NCBI GenBank assembly: GCA_913055735.1
Contig: CAJXKD010000002.1
Location: 1-64,000 of the forward strand
Length of the DNA: 64,000 nucleotides
Origin: an uncultured Rhodospirillales bacterium
Lineage (GTDB): Bacteria; Pseudomonadota; Alphaproteobacteria; Rhodospirillales; UBA2165
Direction of reading: 5' to 3'
Shown here: piece by piece, positions 44,454 to 52,868 of the stretch
Position numbering within the stretch: position 1 is the stretch's first letter
Layout of the letters: each line of letters starts with the position of its first letter
Notes under the pieces: model-generated
What the model was told of the DNA's origin: nothing
Seen by the model: the letters and a program-made list of their open reading frames with translations, nothing else
The model's database searches: none
Made by a program: the position numbers and the translations under genes

Positions 44454-46189
44454 TGACGACGCTCGATCCCGTCATGCTCGCCGTTCTGAAGGGACGGCTC
44501 GAGCAGATCGCCGACGAAATGGACGCGACCCTGTTCCGCAGCGCCTTCAACCCCATCATCGCGGAGGCTCATGACGCCAGCCACGGCCTCTATCATGCGG
44601 AAACGGGCGAGACTCTTGTTCAGGGAAAGTCGGGGCTGCCAGTTTTCGTCGGTGCCATGTCCTTCGCCGTGAAGGCGGTGATCGACAAGGTGGCGGCGGA
44701 AGGCATCACGCTCCATCCCGGTGATGTGTTCATCTTCAACGACCCATACGAAGGCGGCACGCATTTGTCGGATTTCAAGCTCGTGCGTCCCTTCTTCCGC
44801 GGCGGAAAGCTCTTCTGCTACCTCGCCTCGGTCGGTCATTGGCATGACGTCGGCGGCAACGTGCCGGGGAACTACAATCCAGTCGCCACCGAATGCTATC
44901 AGGAAGGCATGCTGATCCCGCCCGTGCTCCTCTGCCGCGCAGGCGAGATCAACCAGGATATCGTCGCGATCCTGCAATCCAATTCGCGGCTGCCCGGCAG
45001 CCTCTATGGCGATTTGAACGGCCAGGTGAGCGCGCTGGAACTCGGCGAGATAAGGCTGAGCGAGCTTCTCGACGAATACGGGGAGGACCGCATCAATGCC
45101 GCGCTGATCGAACTCAAGAAAAGTGCTGCGCGCCTGATGGCGAGCTTCATCGAAGAGCTTCCGGACGGCACCTATTCGGGCGAGGACTGGCTCGACAATG
45201 ACGGGATCACCGATATGCCGCTCAAGATCGGTCTCGACTTGACGATTTCCGGCGACCGGATGACGCTCGATTTCTCCCGCACCTCGGATGCCTGCGACGG
45301 GCCCGTGAACATTTCGCGTTCGACCTGCATCGCGTCCTGCTACGTCGCGCTGAAGCACATCTTCTGCGACGTGCCCGCGAACGCCGGCGTGCTCGAACCG
45401 ATCACCTTTAACATACCCGAAACCAGTCTGTTGAGCGTCGGGCGGCCCAAGCCGGTCGGCGGCTATACGGAAACCATCCTGCGCGTCGTCGATGTGATGT
45501 TCCAGGTGATGTCGCAGGTCGCGCCGGACATGACCAACGGCTGCGCCTATGGGACCATCAACGCGCTGTCGATGGCGGGTTACCGGAAGAACGGCGCGCG
45601 CTGGGTGATGTTTTCCTTCTTCGGCGGCGGCCACGGCGGTCATCCGGCGGGGGACGGTCTCAACCACGGCAACGCGCCGATTTCGACGGCAACCATTCCG
45701 CCGCTCGAGATTTTGGAGGCAGCCTATCCCGTGCGCTTCACGCAATGGGCGCTGCGGCCCGACAGCGGCGGGCCGGGCAAACGTCGCGGCGGTTGCGGCG
45801 CCGTCTACGAGATTGAATTGCTTGAAGAAAAAGCCGACGCCTTTCTGTTCGGCGAGCGCGGCAAGTTCGCACCGGCGGGTGTCGTCGGCGGCGGGCCGGG
45901 TGCGGTGAACAAGTTCTTCTATCCCGACGAAAACGGTGGCCGCGCCGAACCGCCGATGGTCTCTAAGATGGTCGGGATCAAGCTCCGGCACGGACAGCGG
46001 GTGAGGCTCGAAACGCCCGGCGGCGGCGGTTACGGCAATCCCATGGATCGCGATCCGGCTGACGTCGCCGATGATGTGCGGCTTGGATACGTCACGGCCA
46101 CGGCGGCCCGGGACCGGTATAAATGCGTGGTCTCGGATGCAGGTGTTCTCGACGAGGCGGCGACTGCCCGCCTGCGGCAGGAAACGTAG
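44450..46189 (+). CDS. hyuB: Hydantoinase B/oxoprolinase-family subunit
   Basis: This 579-residue subunit of the N-methylhydantoinase/oxoprolinase/acetone carboxylase group has metal-site-like stretches ASHGLYHAETGE, FIFNDPYEGGTHLSDF and GGHGGHPAGDGLNHGN. These enzymes act with HyuA in ATP-dependent ring opening of cyclic amides or in carboxylation. Two successive ATGs (44450, 44453) are possible starts, the first overlapping the lyase stop. Placed with a ring hydroxylase, it suggests a cyclic amide or lactam intermediate. Confidence 0.9.
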   Translation: MMTTLDPVMLAVLKGRLEQIADEMDATLFRSAFNPIIAEAHDASHGLYHAETGETLVQGKSGLPVFVGAMSFAVKAVIDKVAAEGITLHPGDVFIFNDPYEGGTHLSDFKLVRPFFRGGKLFCYLASVGHWHDVGGNVPGNYNPVATECYQEGMLIPPVLLCRAGEINQDIVAILQSNSRLPGSLYGDLNGQVSALELGEIRLSELLDEYGEDRINAALIELKKSAARLMASFIEELPDGTYSGEDWLDNDGITDMPLKIGLDLTISGDRMTLDFSRTSDACDGPVNISRSTCIASCYVALKHIFCDVPANAGVLEPITFNIPETSLLSVGRPKPVGGYTETILRVVDVMFQVMSQVAPDMTNGCAYGTINALSMAGYRKNGARWVMFSFFGGGHGGHPAGDGLNHGNAPISTATIPPLEILEAAYPVRFTQWALRPDSGGPGKRRGGCGAVYEIELLEEKADAFLFGERGKFAPAGVVGGGPGAVNKFFYPDENGGRAEPPMVSKMVGIKLRHGQRVRLETPGGGGYGNPMDRDPADVADDVRLGYVTATAARDRYKCVVSDAGVLDEAATARLRQET

Positions 46190-46191
46190 TC

Positions 46192-48258
46192 ATGGCGGGT
46201 GGCAGGACGATCGTCGGCGTCGATGTCGGTGGCACGTTCACGGACGTCTTCTTCTTGAACGAGGCGGACGGCTCCTGCGATGTCGCGAAGGTGCCGTCCA
46301 CGCGGGGCGATCAGTCGCGCGGCATTCTGGAAGGCATTTCTCAGCGGCGGAACGACATCGGCGATGTCGGGCTCGTCGTGCACGGTACGACCGTGGGTAC
46401 AAATGCGCTTCTCGAACGCAAGGGCGCGAAGACCGGGATCATCACGACGGAAGGATTCCGCGACGTCCTCGAAATGCGGCGGCGCGACCGTCCGCAGACC
46501 TGGGGCCTGTGGGGGGTGTTCGAGCCCGTCGTACCCCGCAATCTCCGGATCGAGGTCACCGAGCGCGTGCTCGCAGACGGCACCCTGCACACGCCGGTGG
46601 ATCTCGACGAAGTTGCCGACGCGGTGAGAACGCTGATCGCCCGGGGGGCCGAGGCGGTTTGCATCTTTTTCTTGAACAGCTACGCCAATCCGGAAAATGA
46701 GCGTGCGGCCGTCGACGCCGTGTCGCGGATCTGGCCCAACGGCCACATCACCTCGTCATCGGACATCCTTCCTGAAATCCGTGAGTTCGAGCGATGCTCG
46801 ACGGCGACATTGAATGCCTATTTGCAGCCGCCCATCGGCGATTATCTAGAGCGCTTGGAAAGCGGTTTGAAGGACGGGGGGTTCTCCGGTGACGTTCTCA
46901 TCGTTCAATCGAACGGCGGCGTCATGTCGGTGGAAACCGCGCGGACCTTTCCCGTGCGCACGGCGTTGTCCGGACCGGCCGCCGGAGTGATCGCGGGTGC
47001 GCATATCGGCACCAGCGCGGGTTTTCCGAACCTCATCACCTGTGACATGGGTGGGACCAGCTTCGACGTGTCACTGATCGCCGACGGCGAAAGCGCGCTT
47101 GCGGCCCAAACCGCCGTCGATTTCGGCATGGTGGTCCGCACGCCCATGATCGAGATCACCACCATCGGCGCGGGCGGTGGCTCGATCGCCAAGATCGACC
47201 GCGGCGGCTTGCTGCAGATCGGCCCGGAAAGCGCGGGTTCGGATCCCGGTCCGGTCTGCTACGGCCTCGGCAATGATCGCCCGACGGTCACGGACGCCAA
47301 TCTGGTGCTCGGCCGGATCAATGCCGCGCGGCCCATCGGCGGAAAGCTCGACCGATTGGACTCCGATGCCGCCCGGGCGGCAATTACCCAGCATATTGCC
47401 GAACCCCTTGGTATCGACGTCATGGAAGCTGCCGAAGCGGTCATCAAGGTTGCCAACGCGAAGATGGCGGGAGCTATTCGCCTGGTTTCCGTCGAACGCG
47501 GATACGATCCCGAGCATTTCGTCGCAATGCCCTTCGGCGGCGGCGGTGCGCTCCATACCGGCGCGCTCATCAAGGAGGTGGGATTGTCCAAGGCGTTGGT
47601 GCCGCGCTATCCGGGCGTCACCAGTGCCCTCGGCTGCGTCATCGCCGACATGAGATTCGACCGTGTGCATACGCTCAACGTCATGCTCGACGCCGTCGAT
47701 ACGGCGGACCTCGCAGAGGAGATGATTGCGACGGCAGTGGCGGGAGAAGAGCGTTTGAAGGAATCGAACGTCGCCTTCAAGGGGATCGAACATGTCTTCG
47801 AACTGGACATGCTTTACGTCGGGCAGACACATACCGTGGCGGTCAAGCTGCCGGTCGATCTGAAGGGTCTCCGCGCCGGTCTGGATGTTGCGGCGATCCG
47901 GGCGGCGTTTGAAGAAGCCTATCGTCAGACGTTCGGTCGCCTGTTGAAAGGCATTCCCATCCGCATCATGAACCTGCGCGTGACGGTGATCGGACGCCGG
48001 CCCAAGTTCGATCTGGCCATCCTGGGTCCGGCGAAAGGCGGTTCGTTGGACGATGCCCTTACCGACACCAGAAAAATCTGGATTGAGGGCGCTTGGCACG
48101 AAACCGACGTGTATAACCGGCTCGAGATACCAGAAGGCGCCGTCGTGCCCGGTCCGGCGCTGCTGGAACAGCCAGATACGACCATCTTCGTCGATCCGGA
48201 TCTGGAAGGACTGGTGGACCGGTTCGGCAATCTCGTGATCTCAAGGAAGGCACGATGA
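46192..48258 (+). CDS. hyuA: Hydantoinase A/oxoprolinase-family subunit
   Basis: This 688-residue ATP-binding partner of HyuB has the ASKHA-type phosphate motif VGVDVGGTFTDVF at the N-terminus, LVVHGTTVGTNALLERKGAK, CDMGGTSFDVSLI and TTIGAGGGSIAKID. The start is ATG 46192, 2 bp after the HyuB stop. The upstream extension of the frame is only a mirror of HyuB. It overlaps the next gene by 4 bp. Confidence 0.92.
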   Translation: MAGGRTIVGVDVGGTFTDVFFLNEADGSCDVAKVPSTRGDQSRGILEGISQRRNDIGDVGLVVHGTTVGTNALLERKGAKTGIITTEGFRDVLEMRRRDRPQTWGLWGVFEPVVPRNLRIEVTERVLADGTLHTPVDLDEVADAVRTLIARGAEAVCIFFLNSYANPENERAAVDAVSRIWPNGHITSSSDILPEIREFERCSTATLNAYLQPPIGDYLERLESGLKDGGFSGDVLIVQSNGGVMSVETARTFPVRTALSGPAAGVIAGAHIGTSAGFPNLITCDMGGTSFDVSLIADGESALAAQTAVDFGMVVRTPMIEITTIGAGGGSIAKIDRGGLLQIGPESAGSDPGPVCYGLGNDRPTVTDANLVLGRINAARPIGGKLDRLDSDAARAAITQHIAEPLGIDVMEAAEAVIKVANAKMAGAIRLVSVERGYDPEHFVAMPFGGGGALHTGALIKEVGLSKALVPRYPGVTSALGCVIADMRFDRVHTLNVMLDAVDTADLAEEMIATAVAGEERLKESNVAFKGIEHVFELDMLYVGQTHTVAVKLPVDLKGLRAGLDVAAIRAAFEEAYRQTFGRLLKGIPIRIMNLRVTVIGRRPKFDLAILGPAKGGSLDDALTDTRKIWIEGAWHETDVYNRLEIPEGAVVPGPALLEQPDTTIFVDPDLEGLVDRFGNLVISRKAR

Positions 48259-48854
48259 GCTTGTCCCACACGGCACTTATTCTGGTCGACATGCAGAATG
48301 ACTTCCTGCATCCTGACGGCGCTTATGGCCGCGGCGGTGTGGCATCGGACATGATCGCGGCACTGCCTGCGAAATTGAAACCCGTCGCTGATGCGATGCG
48401 TAAGGCGGATGGCTGGGTCGTTTCCACCCATTTCACGCTGGTGCCGGGCAAGGGTGGGGAGCCGTTCATCGATCCGCATTTGTGCAAGCTGCGGCCTTTT
48501 CTTCGCAAAGGGGATTTCGCGCCGGGAAGTTTCGGCCATGCGCTGATCGACGAACTGGCGCCCGCGGATCTGTCCGTCGAAAAAATTGCCTATTCGGCCT
48601 TCTATCAAAGCCGCCTCGACTGGATGCTGCGAAAGGCCGATATCACCGATCTGATCTTCGGCGGGATCGTGACCAACGGCGGGGTGAGCACGACCGTCCG
48701 CGACGCGCACGTCCACGGATATAAATGTACGGTACTGTCCGATGGATGCGCTGCCTTCGATGAGAAGGCCCACGAGGTTTCCCTCGAAGCTCTCAAGAGC
48801 GTGGCGGACATAGGATCCATTGCGGATCAAATGGAAGCCTGGATAACTGTCTGA
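48255..48854 (+). CDS. Isochorismatase-fold hydrolase lacking the catalytic cysteine
   Basis: This 199-residue member of the isochorismatase/nicotinamidase superfamily has D12 (ILVDMQNDF) and K110 (VEKIAYSAF), which fit the Asp-Lys-Cys triad. The Cys of the usual TNxCV motif is replaced: VTNGGVSTTVRDA has G143 there. Amidohydrolases of the fold need that Cys; PhzD-type isochorismatases do without it. The protein may thus hydrolyse a vinyl ether or act in another way. It is the last gene of the island operon and overlaps hyuA by 4 bp. Confidence 0.85.
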   Translation: MSLSHTALILVDMQNDFLHPDGAYGRGGVASDMIAALPAKLKPVADAMRKADGWVVSTHFTLVPGKGGEPFIDPHLCKLRPFLRKGDFAPGSFGHALIDELAPADLSVEKIAYSAFYQSRLDWMLRKADITDLIFGGIVTNGGVSTTVRDAHVHGYKCTVLSDGCAAFDEKAHEVSLEALKSVADIGSIADQMEAWITV

Positions 48855-48961
48855 CGGCCATTCAGCTATGTTTTGGCCTGAGCGTACTAGGCCGTGCCTA
48901 TAAAATGCGCTTCGTCGCCCGAAACGTGGCGCGGTCATTCTCTACGATGTAGAAACCATAT

Positions 48962-49006
48962 CTGAAAATCACGGTGTCGGTGGTTCGATTCCGCCCCTGG
49001 GCACCA
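48962..49006 (+). repeat. Right 45-bp direct repeat (displaced tRNA-Phe 3' end)
   Basis: This is an exact copy of 31799-31843: the anticodon loop through CCA of tRNA-Phe, without the 5' half of the gene, so it cannot make a tRNA. It marks the right end of the island. The 107 bp between the last island gene and this repeat hold only a weak 6-bp hairpin near 48885. Confidence 0.93.
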
Positions 49007-49037
49007 TTCCTCCCCGTGTAATTGTGGCGTAGAAGTA

Positions 49038-50057
49038 TTATCGGAGCACGTTGGCGCGAAAGCTGCGTTCGACGTCTTCCGCGGATAGTCCTTTGAAAAT
49101 CAGGACCAAGTGCGTTTCCGGGTGACCCTGTGGCCAAGTTTCCAAGCGTGCCGGAGGGGAAAATACACCGGCGACGGCCTGAATCAGAACGGGGCCATTT
49201 GCGTCCGCAAAATTGACGATCCCCTTGAGTCGTAAAAGTCCCGGCGCACGCAAGGAATAGAGCGACCGCAACCAGGCTCGGAACCGGTCTTCGTCAATGG
49301 GAGCGTCGTGAACGATCGAAATCGATTGGACGTGGCCATGGTTGTGACCGTGATCGTGTCCATGCTCTTCGTGCGGATCAATTTCCGTTTCGACCTCGGT
49401 TGGAAATGTATGGTGTTCCCAGGGTTGAAACAGAAGATCGGGATCAACCTTGCCATGTTGAATGACCGTGATCTCCGCATCGGGATTGATTTGGCGAACT
49501 TCGGCACGAAGCCCATCCAACTTTTCCGTGCCGCACAAATCGCCCTTGGTGATCAACACCAAGTCGGCATGGGCGATCTGCACGACCGTTTCGTCGCCCT
49601 GAGAAATTTGCTCTCCGCCTAGGATGCCGTCGACCAGCGTTATCATGGCTTCCAGGTTGCATCGGTTCTTAACGGCTTCGTCGGTCACGATACTGCGGAC
49701 AATCGGCCCCGGATCGGCAAGCCCCGTCGTCTCGATGAGGACGCGATCGAAGGCCGGCAGATCGCCCGCCCGTACCTTGGCGAAGAGGTCGCAAATGGTA
49801 TCGACCAGATCGCCGCGGATGGAGCAGCAGATGCAGCCGTTTTCCAGCAGCAGTGTATTCTCGATGGCCGATTCGACCAGAACGTGATCGAGCCCGACTT
49901 CGCCGAACTCATTGATTATCAAGGCGGTTTTATCCATTCCCGGCTGCGATACCAAGTGGTTGAGCAGCGTGGTCTTGCCGCTACCGAGATAGCCGGTGAT
50001 CACGGAAACCGGTGTCCTATTGAGCAATATCGGGGATTTTTCGCCTGTTTGTGTCAT
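49038..50057 (-). CDS. COG0523/CobW-family GTPase with His-rich metal-binding segment
   Basis: This G3E-family metallochaperone GTPase of about 339 residues has Walker A GYLGSGKTT at residues 22-30, the metal-binding GCICC motif at 74-78, and the NKxD-equivalent TKGD. A His-rich stretch (DPHEEHGHDHGHNHGH) lies before the C-terminal CobW domain. Family members insert or traffic zinc, cobalt or nickel. The frame is open to a GTG at 50132, but ATG 50057 next to GAGGA gives a normal family N-terminus. It lies just outside the island and is divergent from the LVIVD gene. Confidence 0.87.
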   Translation of the reverse strand: MTQTGEKSPILLNRTPVSVITGYLGSGKTTLLNHLVSQPGMDKTALIINEFGEVGLDHVLVESAIENTLLLENGCICCSIRGDLVDTICDLFAKVRAGDLPAFDRVLIETTGLADPGPIVRSIVTDEAVKNRCNLEAMITLVDGILGGEQISQGDETVVQIAHADLVLITKGDLCGTEKLDGLRAEVRQINPDAEITVIQHGKVDPDLLFQPWEHHTFPTEVETEIDPHEEHGHDHGHNHGHVQSISIVHDAPIDEDRFRAWLRSLYSLRAPGLLRLKGIVNFADANGPVLIQAVAGVFSPPARLETWPQGHPETHLVLIFKGLSAEDVERSFRANVLR

Positions 50058-50179
50058 TTCCTCGGGGGCCTCGTCCCACTCTGCGGCAGATTGATTGAAC
50101 TCGTCCCATCCAGATGCTTCAATGCGGCGCACTCTTATATCAGAATGCTCTTAGGCAGTATATTTACAGGGAAAATCGC

Positions 50180-51412
50180 GTGTCGGAAACACTCTCCAAG
50201 AATATGAAACTATTGGCCCAGACCACCTTGAACGGCTTCGGTGGGATCGGCGAGGGAATGGCCTTGCAAGTGACCAGCAAGGGACAGCGGGTCATGTGGG
50301 TCGCCCATGAAGGGCCGCCGAAGAACTTTACGGGCGTCGACGTCAGCGATCCTCGCAATCCCAAGGTCATTTGCCAGACGGAACTGAAACATCAGAACAT
50401 GCGCTCCAACTCCCTGGAGGTCACGGGCGATATCCTGGCGGTGGCCTATCAGGTCTATGAAAAAGGGATCGATCCGGCGGGGATCGAGCTGTTCGACGTC
50501 AGCGATCCGGAAAACCCGAAATCCATCGGTTTCCATAGCACCGCCGGGCCGCACTCACGCGGTGTTCATTGCCTGTGGTTCGTGGACGGCGAGTATGTCC
50601 ATTGTGCCAGCGGTGCGCCGGATTTCGAGCCAAAGCATCCGCGTGACGATCAGATTTATCAGATCATCGATGTTCGCAACCCGAGCAAAATGGAAGAGGT
50701 CGGCCGCTGGTGGTATCCGGGCACACGCGTAGGCGACAACGAGCCCGGCCCGCCACGGATCAATCCGGAGCCGATGGAGAATCTGCGCGGCGGAGATGCC
50801 TATCGACTGCACAACGCCAACATCTATCCGAGCCATCCCGACCGGGCCTATCTCGGCTATATCGACGGCGGCGCGATCATTCTCGACATTTCGGACAAAT
50901 CCAAGCCGGTCGAGATATCGCGGTGGAGCCCGCACAATCCATATCCCGGCTTCACGCATACCGTGATGCCGCTGTTCGACCGGGGGCTCCTGGTCGTCTC
51001 GGACGAATGCATCAAGGACGACGCCGAGGATTGGCCGAAGCTCACCTGGGTTCTCGATGCGCGGAATGAGCAGAATTTGGTGCCCATCAGTACGTTGCCC
51101 CTGCCTCCGGTCGAGGAGTACGGCCACAAGGGTGGACGGTTCGGCTCGCACAATCTGCACGAAAACCGGCCCGGGCCGTCGTTCTTCAGCGAGGAGATCA
51201 TTGTCGGCGCTTTCTTCAACGCCGGTATCCGTGTTTACAATCTGAAGAACCCCTATCAGCCCGAGTTGATTGCCTATTTCGTGCCGCCGGGGCCTGAGAA
51301 TTCCCGCGTTCCCGCCATCCAGATGAATGACGTTTATGTCGATGAAAACGGCATCGTTTATGCGGGCGACCGCTGGGCCGGCGGACTTTACGTCATGGAG
51401 ATGGACATCTGA
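50180..51412 (+). CDS. LVIVD-repeat (beta-propeller-like) protein
   Basis: This protein of about 410 residues is built of repeats with the recurring pattern V/I-D-V-S-D-P-x-N-P-K (for example VDVSDPRNPKVI, FDVSDPENPKSI, IDVRNPSKMEE, LDISDKSKPVE, YNLKNPYQPEL), the hallmark of LVIVD/choice-of-anchor propellers. No signal peptide is evident, so it is probably cytoplasmic. GTG 50180 with AGGGA upstream is the preferred start; ATG 50204 is possible. Function unknown. It is followed at 16 bp by an unrecognised gene, likely its partner. Confidence 0.8.
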   Translation: MSETLSKNMKLLAQTTLNGFGGIGEGMALQVTSKGQRVMWVAHEGPPKNFTGVDVSDPRNPKVICQTELKHQNMRSNSLEVTGDILAVAYQVYEKGIDPAGIELFDVSDPENPKSIGFHSTAGPHSRGVHCLWFVDGEYVHCASGAPDFEPKHPRDDQIYQIIDVRNPSKMEEVGRWWYPGTRVGDNEPGPPRINPEPMENLRGGDAYRLHNANIYPSHPDRAYLGYIDGGAIILDISDKSKPVEISRWSPHNPYPGFTHTVMPLFDRGLLVVSDECIKDDAEDWPKLTWVLDARNEQNLVPISTLPLPPVEEYGHKGGRFGSHNLHENRPGPSFFSEEIIVGAFFNAGIRVYNLKNPYQPELIAYFVPPGPENSRVPAIQMNDVYVDENGIVYAGDRWAGGLYVMEMDI

Positions 51413-51428
51413 TGGTGGCGGGAAGGCT

Positions 51429-52193
51429 GTGACGGAGGTCGCGTTCGATTTCCTTTCGGAGACCGACCCGAGAACGCTTGTCGTCTATGGGCTGGTCTCC
51501 GACCCGTCCGTGGTTTTGCAGCAGTTGATAGACCAAGACAGTAGCCGGGCTGAGCCGCTCTCCAACCGTTTCGCCGTCCTGCCACCGTCCTTACCATCGT
51601 TGAGATTGGGAAGCCCCGGCTGGATCGACATCACGGCTCAGGAGCTTGCCGATGCCGGCGGACCGGCTCGTTTGTTCGCTCTCTGCCGGGGGAAAATCAC
51701 CAATCGAGCAGCCCAGTTTTCCCTGCTGCCGAAGAAGATGCTCAATCTTTATTTCGATTTTGTCGATGCCGAAATCGACGCTAACAGAGCGCAACTCGAT
51801 GACCGTGACGCCTTGTTTAAGGCGGAGGACTGGCGGCTTACAGCCTGGTTACCATTGCCGCAGGCATGGGTCCTTTTGCCGCCCGCGTTCGGCGCGGAGG
51901 CAACTTTTGCCGGGCTCGATGCGGTTTTTTGGTTGGCCGACAAGCTGATCGGCGTACGGATCGAGGACGGTGCGACGCTGGTCAAATCCGTGCGGCACAG
52001 GCTTGAATTCCTGGAGGAGCAGCATCCGCATCTGAGCTTGGTCAGAATTCCGAAATCCCGGCTGGAGGAGGAGCGATTTCCGATCGATCTTTTCCCGGCC
52101 GAATTCGCGGACTTCTGGTCGGATGTTCAGTTGCCGACTGGACCCTTTCAACAGGCGGTGCTACGGCAAAATCTAGTTATGCAGGCAGGATAA
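51429..52193 (+). CDS. Hypothetical protein next to the LVIVD gene
   Basis: I do not recognise this protein of about 254 residues. It has no signal peptide or membrane helix, is rich in Leu, Asp and Phe, and has the distinctive stretches LVVYGLVSDPSVVLQQLIDQD and FPIDLFPAEFADFWSDV. GTG 51429, 16 bp after the LVIVD-protein stop, is the likely start (GGAAGG just before it, closely spaced). Codons upstream in the same frame only mirror the previous gene. It is probably co-transcribed with the LVIVD gene. Confidence 0.6.
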   Translation: MTEVAFDFLSETDPRTLVVYGLVSDPSVVLQQLIDQDSSRAEPLSNRFAVLPPSLPSLRLGSPGWIDITAQELADAGGPARLFALCRGKITNRAAQFSLLPKKMLNLYFDFVDAEIDANRAQLDDRDALFKAEDWRLTAWLPLPQAWVLLPPAFGAEATFAGLDAVFWLADKLIGVRIEDGATLVKSVRHRLEFLEEQHPHLSLVRIPKSRLEEERFPIDLFPAEFADFWSDVQLPTGPFQQAVLRQNLVMQAG

Positions 52194-52315
52194 GTCGCTA
52201 TTGCCAACAGGGTGTTGGTGCCCTGAAATCGCCACATGCGCGCCCTATCGGCGCCAACAACAGAATTCAAATGATGTTCGGTTTCGACACATCATGAAGA
52301 GGAAAGGACCGCGTC

Positions 52316-52849
52316 ATGTCTCCCCAATCGACAGCACAACTTCAAGACGGCAAGCATTCATCCGACGTGGGGAGCGATAGCAATGGCGGCGGCGGCGCGG
52401 CGGCCTACCGGCCAACCGTTGAGAAGCCACGGCCCATCTACGGGGGTACTCCGGATCTCTCCGTGCCGCGCAATTCGGACAAACGCCATGCGGCGACCAC
52501 CGACGACGACGAGCAAAGCACTCTAGTGGTCGGCACGAAAGTCCGGTTGAAAGGTGAGATCGGCTCTTGCGATACGTTGATTGTGCAGGGGCAGGTCGAG
52601 GCCAAGTTGACCAACCGGCATATGGAGGTCTCCGAGACCGGCCGGTTCATCGGCGAGGCATCGGTGGATACGGCACACATCGCCGGAGATTTCGAGGGCA
52701 CCCTGGTGGCGCGCCGTCTCTTGGTGGTCGAAGCCGGCGGTAGCGTCAGCGGCGATATTCAATATGGCCGCTTGATCATCGAAGAAGGCGGATCCATCAG
52801 CGGCACCATCGGCGTTATCGGCGACGGCGCCAACAAAAGTCCGAAATAG
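52316..52849 (+). CDS. Bactofilin-family cytoskeletal protein
   Basis: This 177-residue protein has a disordered N-terminal tail of about 65 residues rich in Gly, Ser and Asp. A bactofilin beta-helix domain follows (TLVVGTKVRLKGEIGSCDTL, VEAKLTNRHMEVSETGRFIG, GGSVSGDIQYGRLIIEEGGS). Bactofilins polymerise without nucleotide and scaffold envelope proteins. GAGGAAAGGA lies 5-14 nt before the ATG. It ends 19 bp from convergent livF. The 122 bp upstream contain a small CCAACA/TGTTGG hairpin only. Confidence 0.9.
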   Translation: MSPQSTAQLQDGKHSSDVGSDSNGGGGAAAYRPTVEKPRPIYGGTPDLSVPRNSDKRHAATTDDDEQSTLVVGTKVRLKGEIGSCDTLIVQGQVEAKLTNRHMEVSETGRFIGEASVDTAHIAGDFEGTLVARRLLVVEAGGSVSGDIQYGRLIIEEGGSISGTIGVIGDGANKSPK

Positions 52850-52868
52850 ACGGAATCCGAAATAGGCG

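Larger units (their letters stand above)
31844..48961. mobile_element. Putative genomic island integrated at tRNA-Phe
   Basis: This segment of about 17.1 kb lies between the intact tRNA-Phe gene and a 45-bp copy of its 3' end. Cargo in order: a small protein, a methyltransferase, a five-gene oligopeptide/nickel-type ABC importer, a GntR regulator, an Asp/Glu-racemase-like enzyme, a flavin hydroxylase, an aconitase-type hydratase pair, a lyase, HyuB, HyuA and an isochorismatase-like protein. No integrase, relaxase or transposase is visible, so it is either a decayed island or one mobilised in trans. Flanking genes (ispG; COG0523 GTPase) look like ordinary backbone. Confidence 0.8.

Noticed and set aside
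44357..45991. 544-codon open frame on the minus strand
   Set aside because: Antisense to hyuB and the end of the lyase gene, which have clear family motifs; composition is typical of a mirror frame.
48898..49137. Open frame of 79 codons over the right att repeat
   Set aside because: Antisense to the tRNA fragment and to the end of the COG0523 gene; no independent support.
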